Below, in pieces: positions 43,278 through 54,936 of a DNA stretch of 64,000 nucleotides; position 1 is the stretch's first letter; the number at the start of each line of letters is the position of its first letter. The notes beneath the pieces are model-generated. The model did no database searches and was not told where the DNA came from. It worked only from the letters and a program-made list of their open reading frames with translations. The translations under genes and the position numbers were made by a program. The stretch comes from Verrucomicrobiota bacterium JB022. GTDB taxonomy: Bacteria; Verrucomicrobiota; Verrucomicrobiia; Opitutales; Oceanipulchritudinaceae. The stretch spans positions 124,001 to 188,000 of the forward strand of contig JAUTCQ010000006.1 of NCBI GenBank assembly GCA_030673845.1, read 5' to 3'.

Positions 43278-43493
43278 ATGTCGGACGTTGATCGACAACC
43301 GCTGGATTCCGGCCAAGCCCGGGATCCAGCTGCTTTTCCCGAAACTGGCCGTGACGGGAACTCGCTGCCGCCGGTGAGCGACGAGCAGCAGATCCCCGAA
43401 GATCTGGTAGACGCCGGGCTTGAAGCTGCGGCGGACGACCAGGCGGCCAACGCGCAGGACCCCGCCGAAGACGAGGAGGACACGGCCCGATAG
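43278..43493 (+). CDS. Small acidic protein, unknown
   Basis: This is a 71-residue soluble protein with a strongly acidic second half (DLVDAGLEAAADDQAANAQ then PAEDEEDTAR) and no hydrophobic segment, probably disordered. It lies 29 nt after the DUF1328 gene and 15 nt before the membrane gene at 43509, so it is probably translated in the same transcript. No family recognised. Confidence 0.55.
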   Translation: MSDVDRQPLDSGQARDPAAFPETGRDGNSLPPVSDEQQIPEDLVDAGLEAAADDQAANAQDPAEDEEDTAR

Positions 43494-43508
43494 GGGCGTG
43501 GCATTACC

Positions 43509-43955
43509 ATGGTCTCAGGCGGGATCTTGTTTGCAGGGCTGATCGCCGGAGTGTTTGCCGCTCTGGTGATGCACCTGTTTATGCGACTCGTCAGTCGCTC
43601 CCCCGCCATCGATGTGGACATGACGCGGGTCGTTTCGACCGTTTTGCACCACGACGCCAAGGCAAGTGGGCCTTTGCCGCTGGTCTTGCACCTATTTTTG
43701 GGCGCATGTTTTGGGGCGGCCTACACCGTGATTTTTGCCTGGTTTGGCGACTTCAACGCCGGTTTCGGTGTTTTGATGGGCGCTGTGCTGGGTTTTTTCC
43801 AGGGGATGATCGTCGGCTTTGCCCTCATGTATGGGGCCGCCGAGAGCTCACCGGATCGCACGCATTACCGTGCTACTTGGCAAATAGGTATCGTTCACCT
43901 GGCAGCTCACGTTATTTTCGGTGTGGTTTTGGGGTTCATCGTAGGGGCGATTTAA
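43509..43955 (+). CDS. Four-helix membrane protein, unknown
   Basis: This is a 148-residue protein with four hydrophobic segments, residues ~5-27, ~56-79, ~85-107 and ~125-148 (for example ILFAGLIAGVFAALVMHLF and VLMGAVLGFFQGMIVGFAL), and Gly-rich G-x3-G helix contacts. A polar loop, ESSPDRTHYRATWQIG, lies before the last helix. It shares a transcript context with the DUF1328 and acidic genes and could be part of a membrane stress response. I do not recognise the family. Confidence 0.7.
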   Translation: MVSGGILFAGLIAGVFAALVMHLFMRLVSRSPAIDVDMTRVVSTVLHHDAKASGPLPLVLHLFLGACFGAAYTVIFAWFGDFNAGFGVLMGAVLGFFQGMIVGFALMYGAAESSPDRTHYRATWQIGIVHLAAHVIFGVVLGFIVGAI

Positions 43956-44088
43956 GTAAATCGCCAGTAAAAGCATAGGCGTACAACCCCCTATTAGACG
44001 CGCTATAGTCTTCAGTGGGTTGGCTCATATACCCTAGCGTTTCTTTTCGATTTGAAGAAGAGCTAGGAGGTGCCTAGCTTAGCTTCCG

Positions 44089-44340
44089 ATGTCGCCCAAC
44101 CCTACTAGTCTTCGTCTCTTGAAGCGTCTCCGATCTCGTCTGCCCGAACGTGCGCTAGGTGCTTACGAATCGGTCGAGGCACTTTATTACGAGCTGTGTC
44201 GGGAGGAAGAGGCGCAACGTCTCCAACGTGGCGTAAATGCATCTTCAATTCAGTGCATGATGCATGACCTCGAATCTCGAATCGAGCAGCTTGAAAGATT
44301 GGCATACGCACAGCGTAGCGTGTCGCGCAGAGTGCATTGA
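44089..44340 (+). CDS. Small basic helical protein, unknown
   Basis: This is an 83-residue protein with an Arg-rich N-terminus (RLLKRLRSRLPERALG) and a predicted amphipathic C-terminal helix (MMHDLESRIEQLERLAYAQ). An inverted repeat, agctagg/cctagct (44061-44079), lies just upstream of the start, and a strong terminator follows at 44380-44409. It has a normal start and stop and fits the local spacing, but no family is recognised. Confidence 0.55.
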   Translation: MSPNPTSLRLLKRLRSRLPERALGAYESVEALYYELCREEEAQRLQRGVNASSIQCMMHDLESRIEQLERLAYAQRSVSRRVH

Positions 44341-44379
44341 TTATACCTGTGCATAGCGGCGTATGTTTTTGAAGTGTGG

Positions 44380-44409
44380 CATCCGGGACATGGGTTCCGG
44401 ATGTTTTTT
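44380..44409 (+). terminator. Rho-independent terminator
   Basis: catccgg / ccggatg (44380-44386, 44397-44403) form a 7-bp stem with a 10-nt loop followed by TTTTTT on the plus strand. It ends the small gene at 44089-44340. Confidence 0.85.
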
Positions 44410-44535
44410 ACGCGAGTTTCGCGTTAGAATGCGAATTACACGCAAGGTTGGCACACCCCTTGTTGAAGAAGGGGTATCCATGAAACAACTCCGCTACTTC
44501 GCCCGACAGCTGGCACCTGGTTTCTCTCGGGAAGC

Positions 44536-45162
44536 TCAGCCCAGGTCGTCGACCGAGAAGTAGCCTTCTTTCAACCCCTTCTTGATCGCCTCGGTGCGGC
44601 TGTGGACGTTCAGCTTCTGAAACAGTCGGATCACATGGGCCTTCACCGTGCCCTGGGTCAGGGTCAACTCCGACGCAATCATCTTGTTGGAATAGCCTTT
44701 GGCCAGCAGGTGCAGGATCTCCCGCTCGCGGGGGCTGAGGGGGTTTCGAAAGTCGTCTTCGATAAAACTCTGATGCTCTGCCTTGATCACTACGTCTCCG
44801 CCTGCGACTCGTTGCAACCCGTCGACCACGTCTTCGATGGGGTCGTCTTTCGTAAAGTAGGCATTGATGCCGAGGCGGTAAGCCTCCTTCACTTCTTGCG
44901 GGTAGGCATAGGCGGAGAGCACGACTCGCCGGCACTGCGGCGCGCGGCTCTGGATCTGCCTCAGCAGGTCGAGCCCGGAGACCTCCGGCATACGGAGATC
45001 GACGACGACGATGTCCACGGGCCGTTCGGCCAGCCACTCGAGCGCCTGATCGGCGGAGTCCGCCGTCCACGCGATTACGAAGTGCGCCTGCTCCTCCAGA
45101 AGAGTCCGGAGGCCCAGTAGCACTACGGGGTGATTATCAACTATCCCTATTCTGATGCTCAT
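44536..45162 (-). CDS. NarL/LuxR-family response regulator
   Basis: This 208-residue response regulator has a receiver domain (residues 1-120; phosphoacceptor Asp55 in VVVDLRMP, Lys in TKDDP near 105) and a C-terminal LuxR helix-turn-helix, LSPREREILHLLAKGYSNKMIASELTLTQGTVKAHVIRLF (~142-181). It is divergent from the sensor-kinase gene at 45271, and the two probably form a two-component system. Target unknown. Confidence 0.93.
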   Translation of the reverse strand: MSIRIGIVDNHPVVLLGLRTLLEEQAHFVIAWTADSADQALEWLAERPVDIVVVDLRMPEVSGLDLLRQIQSRAPQCRRVVLSAYAYPQEVKEAYRLGINAYFTKDDPIEDVVDGLQRVAGGDVVIKAEHQSFIEDDFRNPLSPREREILHLLAKGYSNKMIASELTLTQGTVKAHVIRLFQKLNVHSRTEAIKKGLKEGYFSVDDLG

Positions 45163-45270
45163 CTGTAAACAGCCGTAGATCAGGAAGAAAGCCTTGTTCT
45201 ACTGTCGAGACAGAGTGGCCGATAGGCAATGAAGTTCACATCTATAATTTGGCCTAGCCAATTTAAAAAA

Positions 45271-46518
45271 ATGTCTGAAAGAAAGCAACTCCTTCTCGTG
45301 GTCGAGCAGCTCGGCCAACGGCGTACTGAGATCCTGCGCGAATGGAAGCGGCGCTCCGAAGAAGACATGCCGCCGGGCCAGCCGCTGCTCACGCGCAACC
45401 AGTTTTACGACCACATTCCCGACTTCCTCGACCTGCTCGAACGGCGTTTGCAAGACTACGCTGAGGGAGTCGTGACTCGGCGGACGCATGCGCCCTGGAT
45501 GCCCGACCTGCCGGAGATGCTCCGCCAGCATGGGCGGGAGCGCTGGCACCAGGGCTTCCACCTCGGTAGCCTCGTGCGCGATTGGTACCACCTGCGCGGC
45601 GCCGTCTTCCACCAGCTGGAAGAGGTGCTGGATGCGGAGCCTTGCACGCCCGAGGGGCTGCGCATCATTTATGGCGTGATCGGCGAGTTGATCACGACCG
45701 GCGTGTCGGAGAGCGTCAGCCAGTTTGAGCAGTTGCGCCAGGCCGAGGCCCAGAGCCGTCTGGTGGATCTGGAGCAGCACCTGGAGGTGCTCGACCGGGT
45801 GGGCCGCACGCAGCGCGAATCCGTCTTGCAGGTGGCGCACGATCTGAGCGGCAACCTCGCGATCCTCTCCAAGGTGACTCGCCGCCTGCGCGAGATCGGG
45901 CCCGATGAGCAGAACGGTCGCCTGACCGACGTGCTCCTGCTGGGCCTGGAAAGTGCCCTGCGGCTGCTCGACGAGGTGCGCGAGCTGACTTCGCTCGAAG
46001 CCCGCGATCCGGAGCTGGAGGTGGAGCGGATCAATGTGGCCCGCTTTGTCCACCAGGCCAGCGCCCCGTTTATGACGGTCAACGAGCATGGCCCGTCGGT
46101 GCTTTTCAAGGGTGACGAGCAGCTGGAGGTGCAGGCCGATACCTTGAAGCTTGCCCGCATCCTGCAAAACCTGCTGCACAATGCCTTCAAGTTTACCCCG
46201 CGCGGCGAGATCGCGGTGGAGTGGAGGGTCGTCAGTCGCGAGTTGTGGTGCCTCACGATCCGCAATACGCATACGCGCCGCCCCTCGCGTGCGCCCTTCC
46301 CCGAATACGATCACGAGGTGGAGGGCGAAGGCTTGGGGCTGGGTATCGTCAGCCGCATGTGTGAAGCCCTGCGCGGCCAGTTCCACCTTTCCGACGACGA
46401 GGGCGGCATGATCGTGCGCGTGCTCCTGCCCCGCGAATACCCGCCTGCCGCCTTGAAAGCGCAAGCGGCCCGCACGGTGGCCTTGAACGCCGCGCCCTAC
46501 GCCATGGGGCAACAGTAA
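45271..46518 (+). CDS. Sensor histidine kinase with RsbRD-like N-terminus
   Basis: This 415-residue cytoplasmic protein has no membrane helix or signal peptide. The N-terminal ~150 residues resemble the RsbT-co-antagonist/RsbRD sensor (RTEILREWKRRSEEDMPP). A kinase core follows: H-box LQVAHDLSGNLAILSK (His190), N-box LLHNAFKFTPRG (~290-301) and G-box EGEGLGLGIVSR (~350-361). The H-box lacks the usual R-T-P after HDL. The ATG at 45271 (MSERKQLLLVVEQL) is preferred over 45229, whose leader is not conserved. Paired with the divergent NarL-type regulator. Confidence 0.87.
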   Translation: MSERKQLLLVVEQLGQRRTEILREWKRRSEEDMPPGQPLLTRNQFYDHIPDFLDLLERRLQDYAEGVVTRRTHAPWMPDLPEMLRQHGRERWHQGFHLGSLVRDWYHLRGAVFHQLEEVLDAEPCTPEGLRIIYGVIGELITTGVSESVSQFEQLRQAEAQSRLVDLEQHLEVLDRVGRTQRESVLQVAHDLSGNLAILSKVTRRLREIGPDEQNGRLTDVLLLGLESALRLLDEVRELTSLEARDPELEVERINVARFVHQASAPFMTVNEHGPSVLFKGDEQLEVQADTLKLARILQNLLHNAFKFTPRGEIAVEWRVVSRELWCLTIRNTHTRRPSRAPFPEYDHEVEGEGLGLGIVSRMCEALRGQFHLSDDEGGMIVRVLLPREYPPAALKAQAARTVALNAAPYAMGQQ

Positions 46519-46543
46519 AGACGGGAGGGCTCGCCTTGCCCTT

Positions 46544-47917
46544 CTAGCGGACGCGAGCCTGAAAGGGGGCTGCCGGAAGCCCGGGCTCGTTGAAGAGCGT
46601 GGCGGTGGGGTTGGCGCTCCAGGCATAGCGGACGGCGACCGGGGCCGGCACGGCGGTCGCGCTCACTGCCAGCTTTCCTTCGCCGGTCACGGTAACGCTG
46701 GTGGCGGGCACATATTGGCCGTCTTCGCCAGCCAGCTCAAAGGCTTCGGGGGCATCGTGGCGGAGGTGCAGCCCGCTGGCATGGGAGAAGCGCACCGCCA
46801 GGCTGCCCTCGCGGGCTTCGAGGGCGACGGGCACCGGTCCACTGTCTTCCAGTGCATGGCCGTAAGCACGGTGCAGCGCGAGGCGGGCGAGGCGTTCGCC
46901 CACGGGGCGTTTGTGGGTGGGGTGGATGTCTTGCGGATCGCCGATGTCGAGGGTGACGGCTTGGCCGGTGCGAGGCAGCACGAGGGCGCTGGCTTGTTGG
47001 CTGCGCAGTTCACGCCAGCCATCGGCGGTCCCCGGCGGGTAGATGCGCTCGAGGTTGGGCAGCTGCACCCAGAAGAAAAAGAGGTCGGGCTGGGCGAAGT
47101 CGTGACGCCACTGGCCAATGAGCGTACGAAAACTGGAGCCGTAGCCCGTTGCCCGGCTGGCGTTGGACTCTCCTTGATACCAGAGCACGCCACGCATGGC
47201 ATAGGGGAGCAGGGGGCGAATCATCCCGTGGTAGAGGGCGGACGGCTGACGGTGGGGCAGGGTTTCGGCGGAAAGGTGCGAGGTGTCGCCCAAGGCCGCC
47301 GGGCTCATCCAGGCTTCGACGAGCGAATTGCCGTGGGCGCTGGTGATGATACCGACCGGCACTTGCAGGCGCCGGGCGAGATCACGGGCAAAATAGAAGC
47401 CCACCGCGCTGAAGTCTGCGGCAGTCTCCGGCCTGCACACGGTCCACTGGGCGGGGGCCGTCTCCTGTGGCTCGGCCTGAGGATTGCGGTCGATTTTCAG
47501 CTGGCGGACGAGGGGGTATTGCGCGGTGTCGATGGCTGGTTGGGCTTCGCTGGCGTGGCGGAGGCGAAACTCCATGTTGGACTGGCCTGCGCAGAGCCAG
47601 ACTTCACCGATGAGGATATCGTTTACTTCCAGGCGGTTATGACCTTCGACGACGAGCGTCTGCGGCTCGGTCGAGACGGGCAGGGCGGGTAGCTCCACTT
47701 GCCAACGCCCGGTGGCATCGGCTGCGGTTTGGGCCGGGGCGTTGTCGCCCAGGCGGAGGCGGATGGTTTCGCCGGGCGCGGCTCGCCCCCAGATGGGCAG
47801 AGGCTTGCCGTGCTGGAGGACGGCGTGATCCTGAAAAGGGGTGCCGAGGGTGACATCGGCCCTGAGCAGGCTGGCGAGAAGGAGGCTGGTCAGCAGGGTA
47901 AGAAAAGGGAGTCGCAT
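46544..47917 (-). CDS. Sialate O-acetylesterase
   Basis: This 457-residue enzyme removes O-acetyl groups, classically from sialic acid. It has a signal peptide (residues 1-20, LPFLTLLTSLLLASLLRA) and the SGNH-type serine motif CAGQSNMEF (~107-115), with later segments HGNSLVEAWMS, GVLWYQGESNA and the His-bearing IHPTHKRPVGERLA. The ATG at 47917 gives this signal peptide; the ORF could extend upstream to 48010 but without homology. In polysaccharide-degrading bacteria such esterases more often act on plant or algal glycans. It is a secreted or periplasmic carbohydrate enzyme. Confidence 0.9.
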   Translation of the reverse strand: MRLPFLTLLTSLLLASLLRADVTLGTPFQDHAVLQHGKPLPIWGRAAPGETIRLRLGDNAPAQTAADATGRWQVELPALPVSTEPQTLVVEGHNRLEVNDILIGEVWLCAGQSNMEFRLRHASEAQPAIDTAQYPLVRQLKIDRNPQAEPQETAPAQWTVCRPETAADFSAVGFYFARDLARRLQVPVGIITSAHGNSLVEAWMSPAALGDTSHLSAETLPHRQPSALYHGMIRPLLPYAMRGVLWYQGESNASRATGYGSSFRTLIGQWRHDFAQPDLFFFWVQLPNLERIYPPGTADGWRELRSQQASALVLPRTGQAVTLDIGDPQDIHPTHKRPVGERLARLALHRAYGHALEDSGPVPVALEAREGSLAVRFSHASGLHLRHDAPEAFELAGEDGQYVPATSVTVTGEGKLAVSATAVPAPVAVRYAWSANPTATLFNEPGLPAAPFQARVR

Positions 47918-48014
47918 GGGGCGCTTGGGAGTCTGCGGCCAGTTGGGCTGTGTCGTCACTGCGCTTGTCGGTCTACGGTTTACTTCCTTTTGTGCGTGGG
48001 CGATGAGCACAAAA

Positions 48015-48040
48015 AAGCCGATCCGGGTGGGGATCGGCTT
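48015..48040 (-). terminator. Rho-independent terminator of the chemoreceptor gene
   Basis: A perfect 10-bp stem, aagccgatcc / ggatcggctt (48015-48024, 48031-48040), with a 6-nt loop, is followed on the minus strand by TTTT. It lies 24 nt after the stop of the chemoreceptor gene. Confidence 0.88.
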
Positions 48041-48063
48041 GGGGGCTGGACTCGGCTATCGAC

Positions 48064-49662
48064 TCAGTTCCACTCAGCGGTGAGCAGCTCTTCTTCGCGG
48101 CTGGGTGCGGCCGCGCGGATGAACTTGGGGGCGCGCACCGCAGACTGGGTTGGCCTGGGTGAGCCGAAGCTCCGGGGCGTGGGCTTGGGTTGGGCCGTGG
48201 GGGCCTTGGCGCGGCGTCCGCTGACGATGCTTTGCAGTTGGGAGACTTCCTGCTGCAGCGTGAGGGCCTGGGCGTTGAGTTCCTCGGCGGCGGAGGCCGT
48301 TTCCTCGGCATTGCTGGCGTTGGACTGCGTCACCTTGTCCATCTGCGTGACGGCGATGGTGATCTGGCTGATGCCTTGGGACTGCTCGCGGGAGGAGCCC
48401 GAGATTTCGAGAACGAGGTCGTTGACGCGGGAGGTCTTGTCGATGATCACACGCAGCCCGTCGGCGACTTTGCCGGAGAGCGCGACGCCGTTGCTGCTCT
48501 TGGCAATGGTGTCTTCGATCTTTTCGGTGGTTTCCTGGGCGGCGGAGGCGGCGCGGCGGGCGAGGGCACGCACTTCTTCGGCCACGACGGCAAACCCGGC
48601 GCCGGCTTCGCCCGCGCGGGCGGCCTCGACGGCGGCATTGAGCGCGAGCAGGTTGGTCTGGAAAGCGATTTCGTCGATCGTCTTCACGATCACGGCGATG
48701 TTGTCGGAAGCCTTTTTGATGTCGGTCATGGCACCGACCATCTGCTCCATCTGGTAGTTGCCTTGCTCGGTGGCCGTGCGGGCTTCTTCGGCATAGGTGC
48801 GAGCGGTGTCGGCTCGCTCGCCGTTGCGCTGGGCCTGGCCGTTGATCTCCTCCAGCGAGGCGGAGGTTTCTTCGAGCGAGGCGGCTTGCTCGCTGGAGCC
48901 TTCGGCCAGCGACTGGCTGGCGGCCGAGACCTGATTGGCGGCCGAGGATACCTGGCTGGAAGCGTCGCCAAGGTTGGAGGCGAGGCGCAAGAGGATGCGA
49001 TTGATGCTGCGGACGGTGATGGTGGCGAGAACAAGGCCGACAACGATCGCGAGGGCGGTGCCGATCCATGAGGCAAGTTCGGTGCTGCTGAGGTAGGCGG
49101 CCATTTGGGCGCTGGCGACAGCAGAGTCGGCCTGGACGACGTCGCGCAGAGCGCGGAGGCCTTCTTCATACTTGCGCGTCACCGGGTCGAGTTCTTTGCG
49201 GCTCTGGGTGAAGAGGGCGGCGGCGCTTTCAGGGGTGGTGCTGCCCCAGCTGAGCTGCAGAAACTTGTCCATCGCGGCATTGAAGGCGAGGCGCTCTTCC
49301 CAGACCGCTTTGCAGGTCTCCCGCTGGGTGGTGTAGTCGGCATCGGCGTTCTGAAGGATCGCCTCGTAGGCCTGGACGGCTTTCGCGTTGTCGTCGCGGT
49401 AGGCCTGAATGTCGTCGACGAGTTTGGTCATCTCCTCGCGAGAGCTCGACATGATGTGCTGGTAATAGCAGGTCTCGATGCCGCGCACCCGGGTGATCAT
49501 CGTCTCCATGAGGATCTCCGCTTCGTAGGTCTCGTCGTTGAGGCCGCTGTTGTGCTTGATCTGCTTTAGCGAGTAGAGCGTAAAGCTGCACAAGGCGATG
49601 ATGATGGTAATGACGGCTAGGTAGCCGAGGGTGACGCGTTTGCCGATGGTCCAGGATTTCAT
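48064..49662 (-). CDS. Methyl-accepting chemotaxis protein
   Basis: This 532-residue chemoreceptor has an N-terminal membrane helix (residues ~12-30), a periplasmic four-helix-bundle-like sensor (~40-190), a second membrane helix (~195-220) and a cytoplasmic signalling hairpin whose tip is DEIAFQTNLLALNAAVEAARAGEAG. There is no HAMP-like LRR. The C-terminus has a Pro/Ser-rich tail, then EELLTAEWN, which resembles but does not match a CheR/CheB tether (xWxxF). No other chemotaxis gene is adjacent. It senses an unknown small molecule. Confidence 0.92.
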   Translation of the reverse strand: MKSWTIGKRVTLGYLAVITIIIALCSFTLYSLKQIKHNSGLNDETYEAEILMETMITRVRGIETCYYQHIMSSSREEMTKLVDDIQAYRDDNAKAVQAYEAILQNADADYTTQRETCKAVWEERLAFNAAMDKFLQLSWGSTTPESAAALFTQSRKELDPVTRKYEEGLRALRDVVQADSAVASAQMAAYLSSTELASWIGTALAIVVGLVLATITVRSINRILLRLASNLGDASSQVSSAANQVSAASQSLAEGSSEQAASLEETSASLEEINGQAQRNGERADTARTYAEEARTATEQGNYQMEQMVGAMTDIKKASDNIAVIVKTIDEIAFQTNLLALNAAVEAARAGEAGAGFAVVAEEVRALARRAASAAQETTEKIEDTIAKSSNGVALSGKVADGLRVIIDKTSRVNDLVLEISGSSREQSQGISQITIAVTQMDKVTQSNASNAEETASAAEELNAQALTLQQEVSQLQSIVSGRRAKAPTAQPKPTPRSFGSPRPTQSAVRAPKFIRAAAPSREEELLTAEWN

Positions 49663-49770
49663 GTGAAAATGAGGTATGTCCTTTAGATCGGCTTATGGCC
49701 CCCCGGGTGAGCGTCTTCTCTCGCGCATTTCGCAACCGCGAATTGTTAAAAGGGGCGGAGGGGAAAGGGT

Positions 49771-50262
49771 ATGGCGGAGAATAGATTTGTGGATCCATTA
49801 CGGTTTTGGGTAAGTAAAAGGTCAATGGATCCCCTGCATATCTCATTTGACGATATTTGCCTTGTCGGGGAATATGTAACTCCAGACGGCCCTTTTGCAG
49901 ATGACTGGTTTTTACTGCTGGGCGATCGCGCTGGCAGTGTGATCGATGTCTCTTCGGAGAGCGAGCTATGGGAGCAGGTGAGGACGGAACTGAGGTTGCG
50001 GGGGATCCCCTGCAATCTTGAGCTACACAATAAAGTGGAAATCGAGAATGTGGTCCACTATCCGCCCTCGCTGCAGGGCAGAGAGCTGTTTTTGTACACA
50101 CCTTTGCCCGCCCAAGGTATTGCGGGAAAATTGCAGGCGTTGTTCCACATCAAACCGAGTTGGTATGAACGCACCATGGCCCCTTGGGTAGTCGCTTACC
50201 TCCAGCGCGAGGGCATCCCGGATTGGCAACGGTGGCAGTCCTACTACAAGGAAAACCCATAA
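49771..50262 (+). CDS. Small protein of unknown function
   Basis: This 163-residue protein from the ATG at 49771 (or 145 from 49825) is a soluble mixed alpha/beta protein with no signal peptide: DDICLVGEYVTPDG (~26-39), DDWFLLLGD (~44-52) and a C-terminal YLQREGIPDWQRWQSYY. It is divergent from the chemoreceptor gene and ends at a hairpin. I do not recognise it. Confidence 0.6.
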   Translation: MAENRFVDPLRFWVSKRSMDPLHISFDDICLVGEYVTPDGPFADDWFLLLGDRAGSVIDVSSESELWEQVRTELRLRGIPCNLELHNKVEIENVVHYPPSLQGRELFLYTPLPAQGIAGKLQALFHIKPSWYERTMAPWVVAYLQREGIPDWQRWQSYYKENP

Positions 50263-50265
50263 AGA

Positions 50266-50292
50266 AGCCCACCGCTTCGAGAGGGGTGGGCT
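50266..50292 (-). terminator. Rho-independent terminator
   Basis: agcccacc / ggtgggct (50266-50273, 50285-50292) is an 8-bp stem followed on the minus strand by TCTTT. It serves the small secreted gene that ends at 50334 and lies just past the plus-strand gene stop at 50262. Confidence 0.65.
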
Positions 50293-50333
50293 GGAGGCAG
50301 GCGAGGGGCACCTGTGTGCGGTACGATGCTGGT

Positions 50334-50714
50334 CTACTCTTCGGAGAGGTCGAGTGTGTAGTTGGTGCCTCCGAAGGTCGTAATCTGGACGCGATATGTC
50401 CCTGCAGGGATGCTGGTGTATTCGATGAGAGCGTAGCCAAGGTAGGTCCAGACTTCAGTGTCTCCGTCCGGATGAGTGCCGGAGAGCATCTGGATGTAAC
50501 CGCTGTCATCCGTATCCCAAGATGAGAAAGTCGTGTCAGTTGTGAGGTTTGTGATGTGGCAAGCCAGAATGTCAGTCGTCCAATCGAAGGTGGAGTCTAT
50601 CACTAAGGTGCCGCCCGTCATGGTGATAGTATCCGAGAGAGGAGAGTAGGCGCTGAGTGCGCTGGGGAGAGCGAGCGCGGCGGCCAAGGCAAGGGATGTA
50701 GGGAGGGTCTTCAT
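50334..50714 (-). CDS. Small secreted protein, paralogue 1
   Basis: This 126-residue protein has a signal peptide (MKTLPTSLALAAALALPSALS) and a ~100-residue mature part with the phrases DTITMTGGTLVIDSTF, FSSWDTDDSGYIQMLSG, EVWTYLGYALIEY and IPAGTYRVQITTF. The same phrases appear in the gene at 50830-51225. Upstream, ctacccaatcctATG matches ctacccaatcccATG of the other gene, so the duplication includes promoter-side DNA. No lipobox. Fold and role unknown; beta-rich secreted protein. Confidence 0.78.
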   Translation of the reverse strand: MKTLPTSLALAAALALPSALSAYSPLSDTITMTGGTLVIDSTFDWTTDILACHITNLTTDTTFSSWDTDDSGYIQMLSGTHPDGDTEVWTYLGYALIEYTSIPAGTYRVQITTFGGTNYTLDLSEE

Positions 50715-50829
50715 AGGATTGGGTAGTGTAACGTCTTTGTTTAAGGGAGTGAGAGCCGGGATATTACCCCCGCTCGTGGGGCACTTATGGGCACGGCAGA
50801 AGAGGCTCAACCTGTGCCGAAGCGTAGCT

Positions 50830-51225
50830 CTAGTTTTGCTCGTAGAGGTCGAGCGAATCGTTTCCGGGCCAGGAAGTCGTCACTTCTACCCGATAAGTGC
50901 CTTCCGGGATATACGGGTAGTAGATGGTGGCGTAGCCGAGATAAGGCCAAACCTCCGTCGACAACGGATCAGGCTCAACCCCACTTATCATGAGGATGTT
51001 GCCGTTGCTGGCCGCATCCCAGGAGGAGTAGATGGTGCCAACGTAGTCATCGGTGATGTCGATCACATTGCAGGCGATGTAACTGACCTGCCAGGGGAAG
51101 GCAGATTCGATGACGAGGGTGCCGCCCGTCATGGTGATGGTGTCGGTCAGCTTGAACTGAGCGCTGAGTGCGCTGGGGAGGATGAACGCGGCAGCTAAAG
51201 CCAGCGCGGTGGGGAGTGTGTTCAT
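50830..51225 (-). CDS. Small secreted protein, paralogue 2
   Basis: This 131-residue homologue of the neighbouring gene has signal peptide MNTLPTALALAAAFILPSALS and shared phrases DTITMTGGTLVIESAF, IYSSWDAASNGNILMISG, EVWPYLGYATIYY and IPEGTYRVEVTTS. Both copies lack Cys beyond one or two and have no catalytic-looking residue pattern. It is first in the pair on the minus strand, with a 115-nt gap to paralogue 1. A tandem duplication with diverged sequence suggests a secreted family of its own. Confidence 0.78.
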   Translation of the reverse strand: MNTLPTALALAAAFILPSALSAQFKLTDTITMTGGTLVIESAFPWQVSYIACNVIDITDDYVGTIYSSWDAASNGNILMISGVEPDPLSTEVWPYLGYATIYYPYIPEGTYRVEVTTSWPGNDSLDLYEQN

Positions 51226-51420
51226 GGGATTGGGTAGGGTTGTTCTTTAAAGTGCGGCATACGGAGCCGCTTGGGGGGAGTGGCTCGCTGTAAAAGCGAA
51301 GCCGCATCAGGATTAACCTGAGGGGCGTGATGAGGCAAAGTAGCTCAGAGTCGGATCGTCAGAAAATGCTTGAATTGGAATGATTAACGTTAGCTTTTGG
51401 GGTTGAAAGGCCGCAAAAAA

Positions 51421-51445
51421 GCCCACCGGCTGGTCGACGGTGGGC
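51421..51445 (-). terminator. Rho-independent terminator of beta-galactosidase
   Basis: gcccaccg / cggtgggc (51421-51428, 51438-51445) is an 8-bp stem with a 9-nt loop and TTTTTT on the minus strand. It lies 32 nt after the beta-galactosidase stop. Confidence 0.85.
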
Positions 51446-51477
51446 GGAGGGGGCGGATTGGTCTGAGTCGGCTGCCT

Positions 51478-54792
<3,315 letters not shown>

Positions 54793-54800
54793 CTAAGAAG

Positions 54801-54923
54801 GGGGCTCTCACCAAGGACACCAAGACACCAAGGGATAAAGCCGAGAAAAGTGTTCTTTAGCTGATACAAAGAAACGTCATTTTTATCATTTCTTTGTGCC
54901 TTTGTGTTCTTGGTGAGAGACTC
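54801..54923. repeat. CACCAAG-family intergenic inverted repeat, copy B
   Basis: ctctcaccaaggacaccaag at the left pairs with gtgttcttggtgagagactc at the right around an AT-rich middle. The same arms are in copies A and C. The right end is 14 nt past the stop of the MFS gene on the minus strand. Confidence 0.82.
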
Positions 54924-54936
54924 CATTGTCTCCCCC

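Noticed and set aside
44363-44563. A 66-codon plus-strand open frame
   Set aside because: It contains the terminator hairpin at 44380-44409 and overlaps the end of the response regulator gene.
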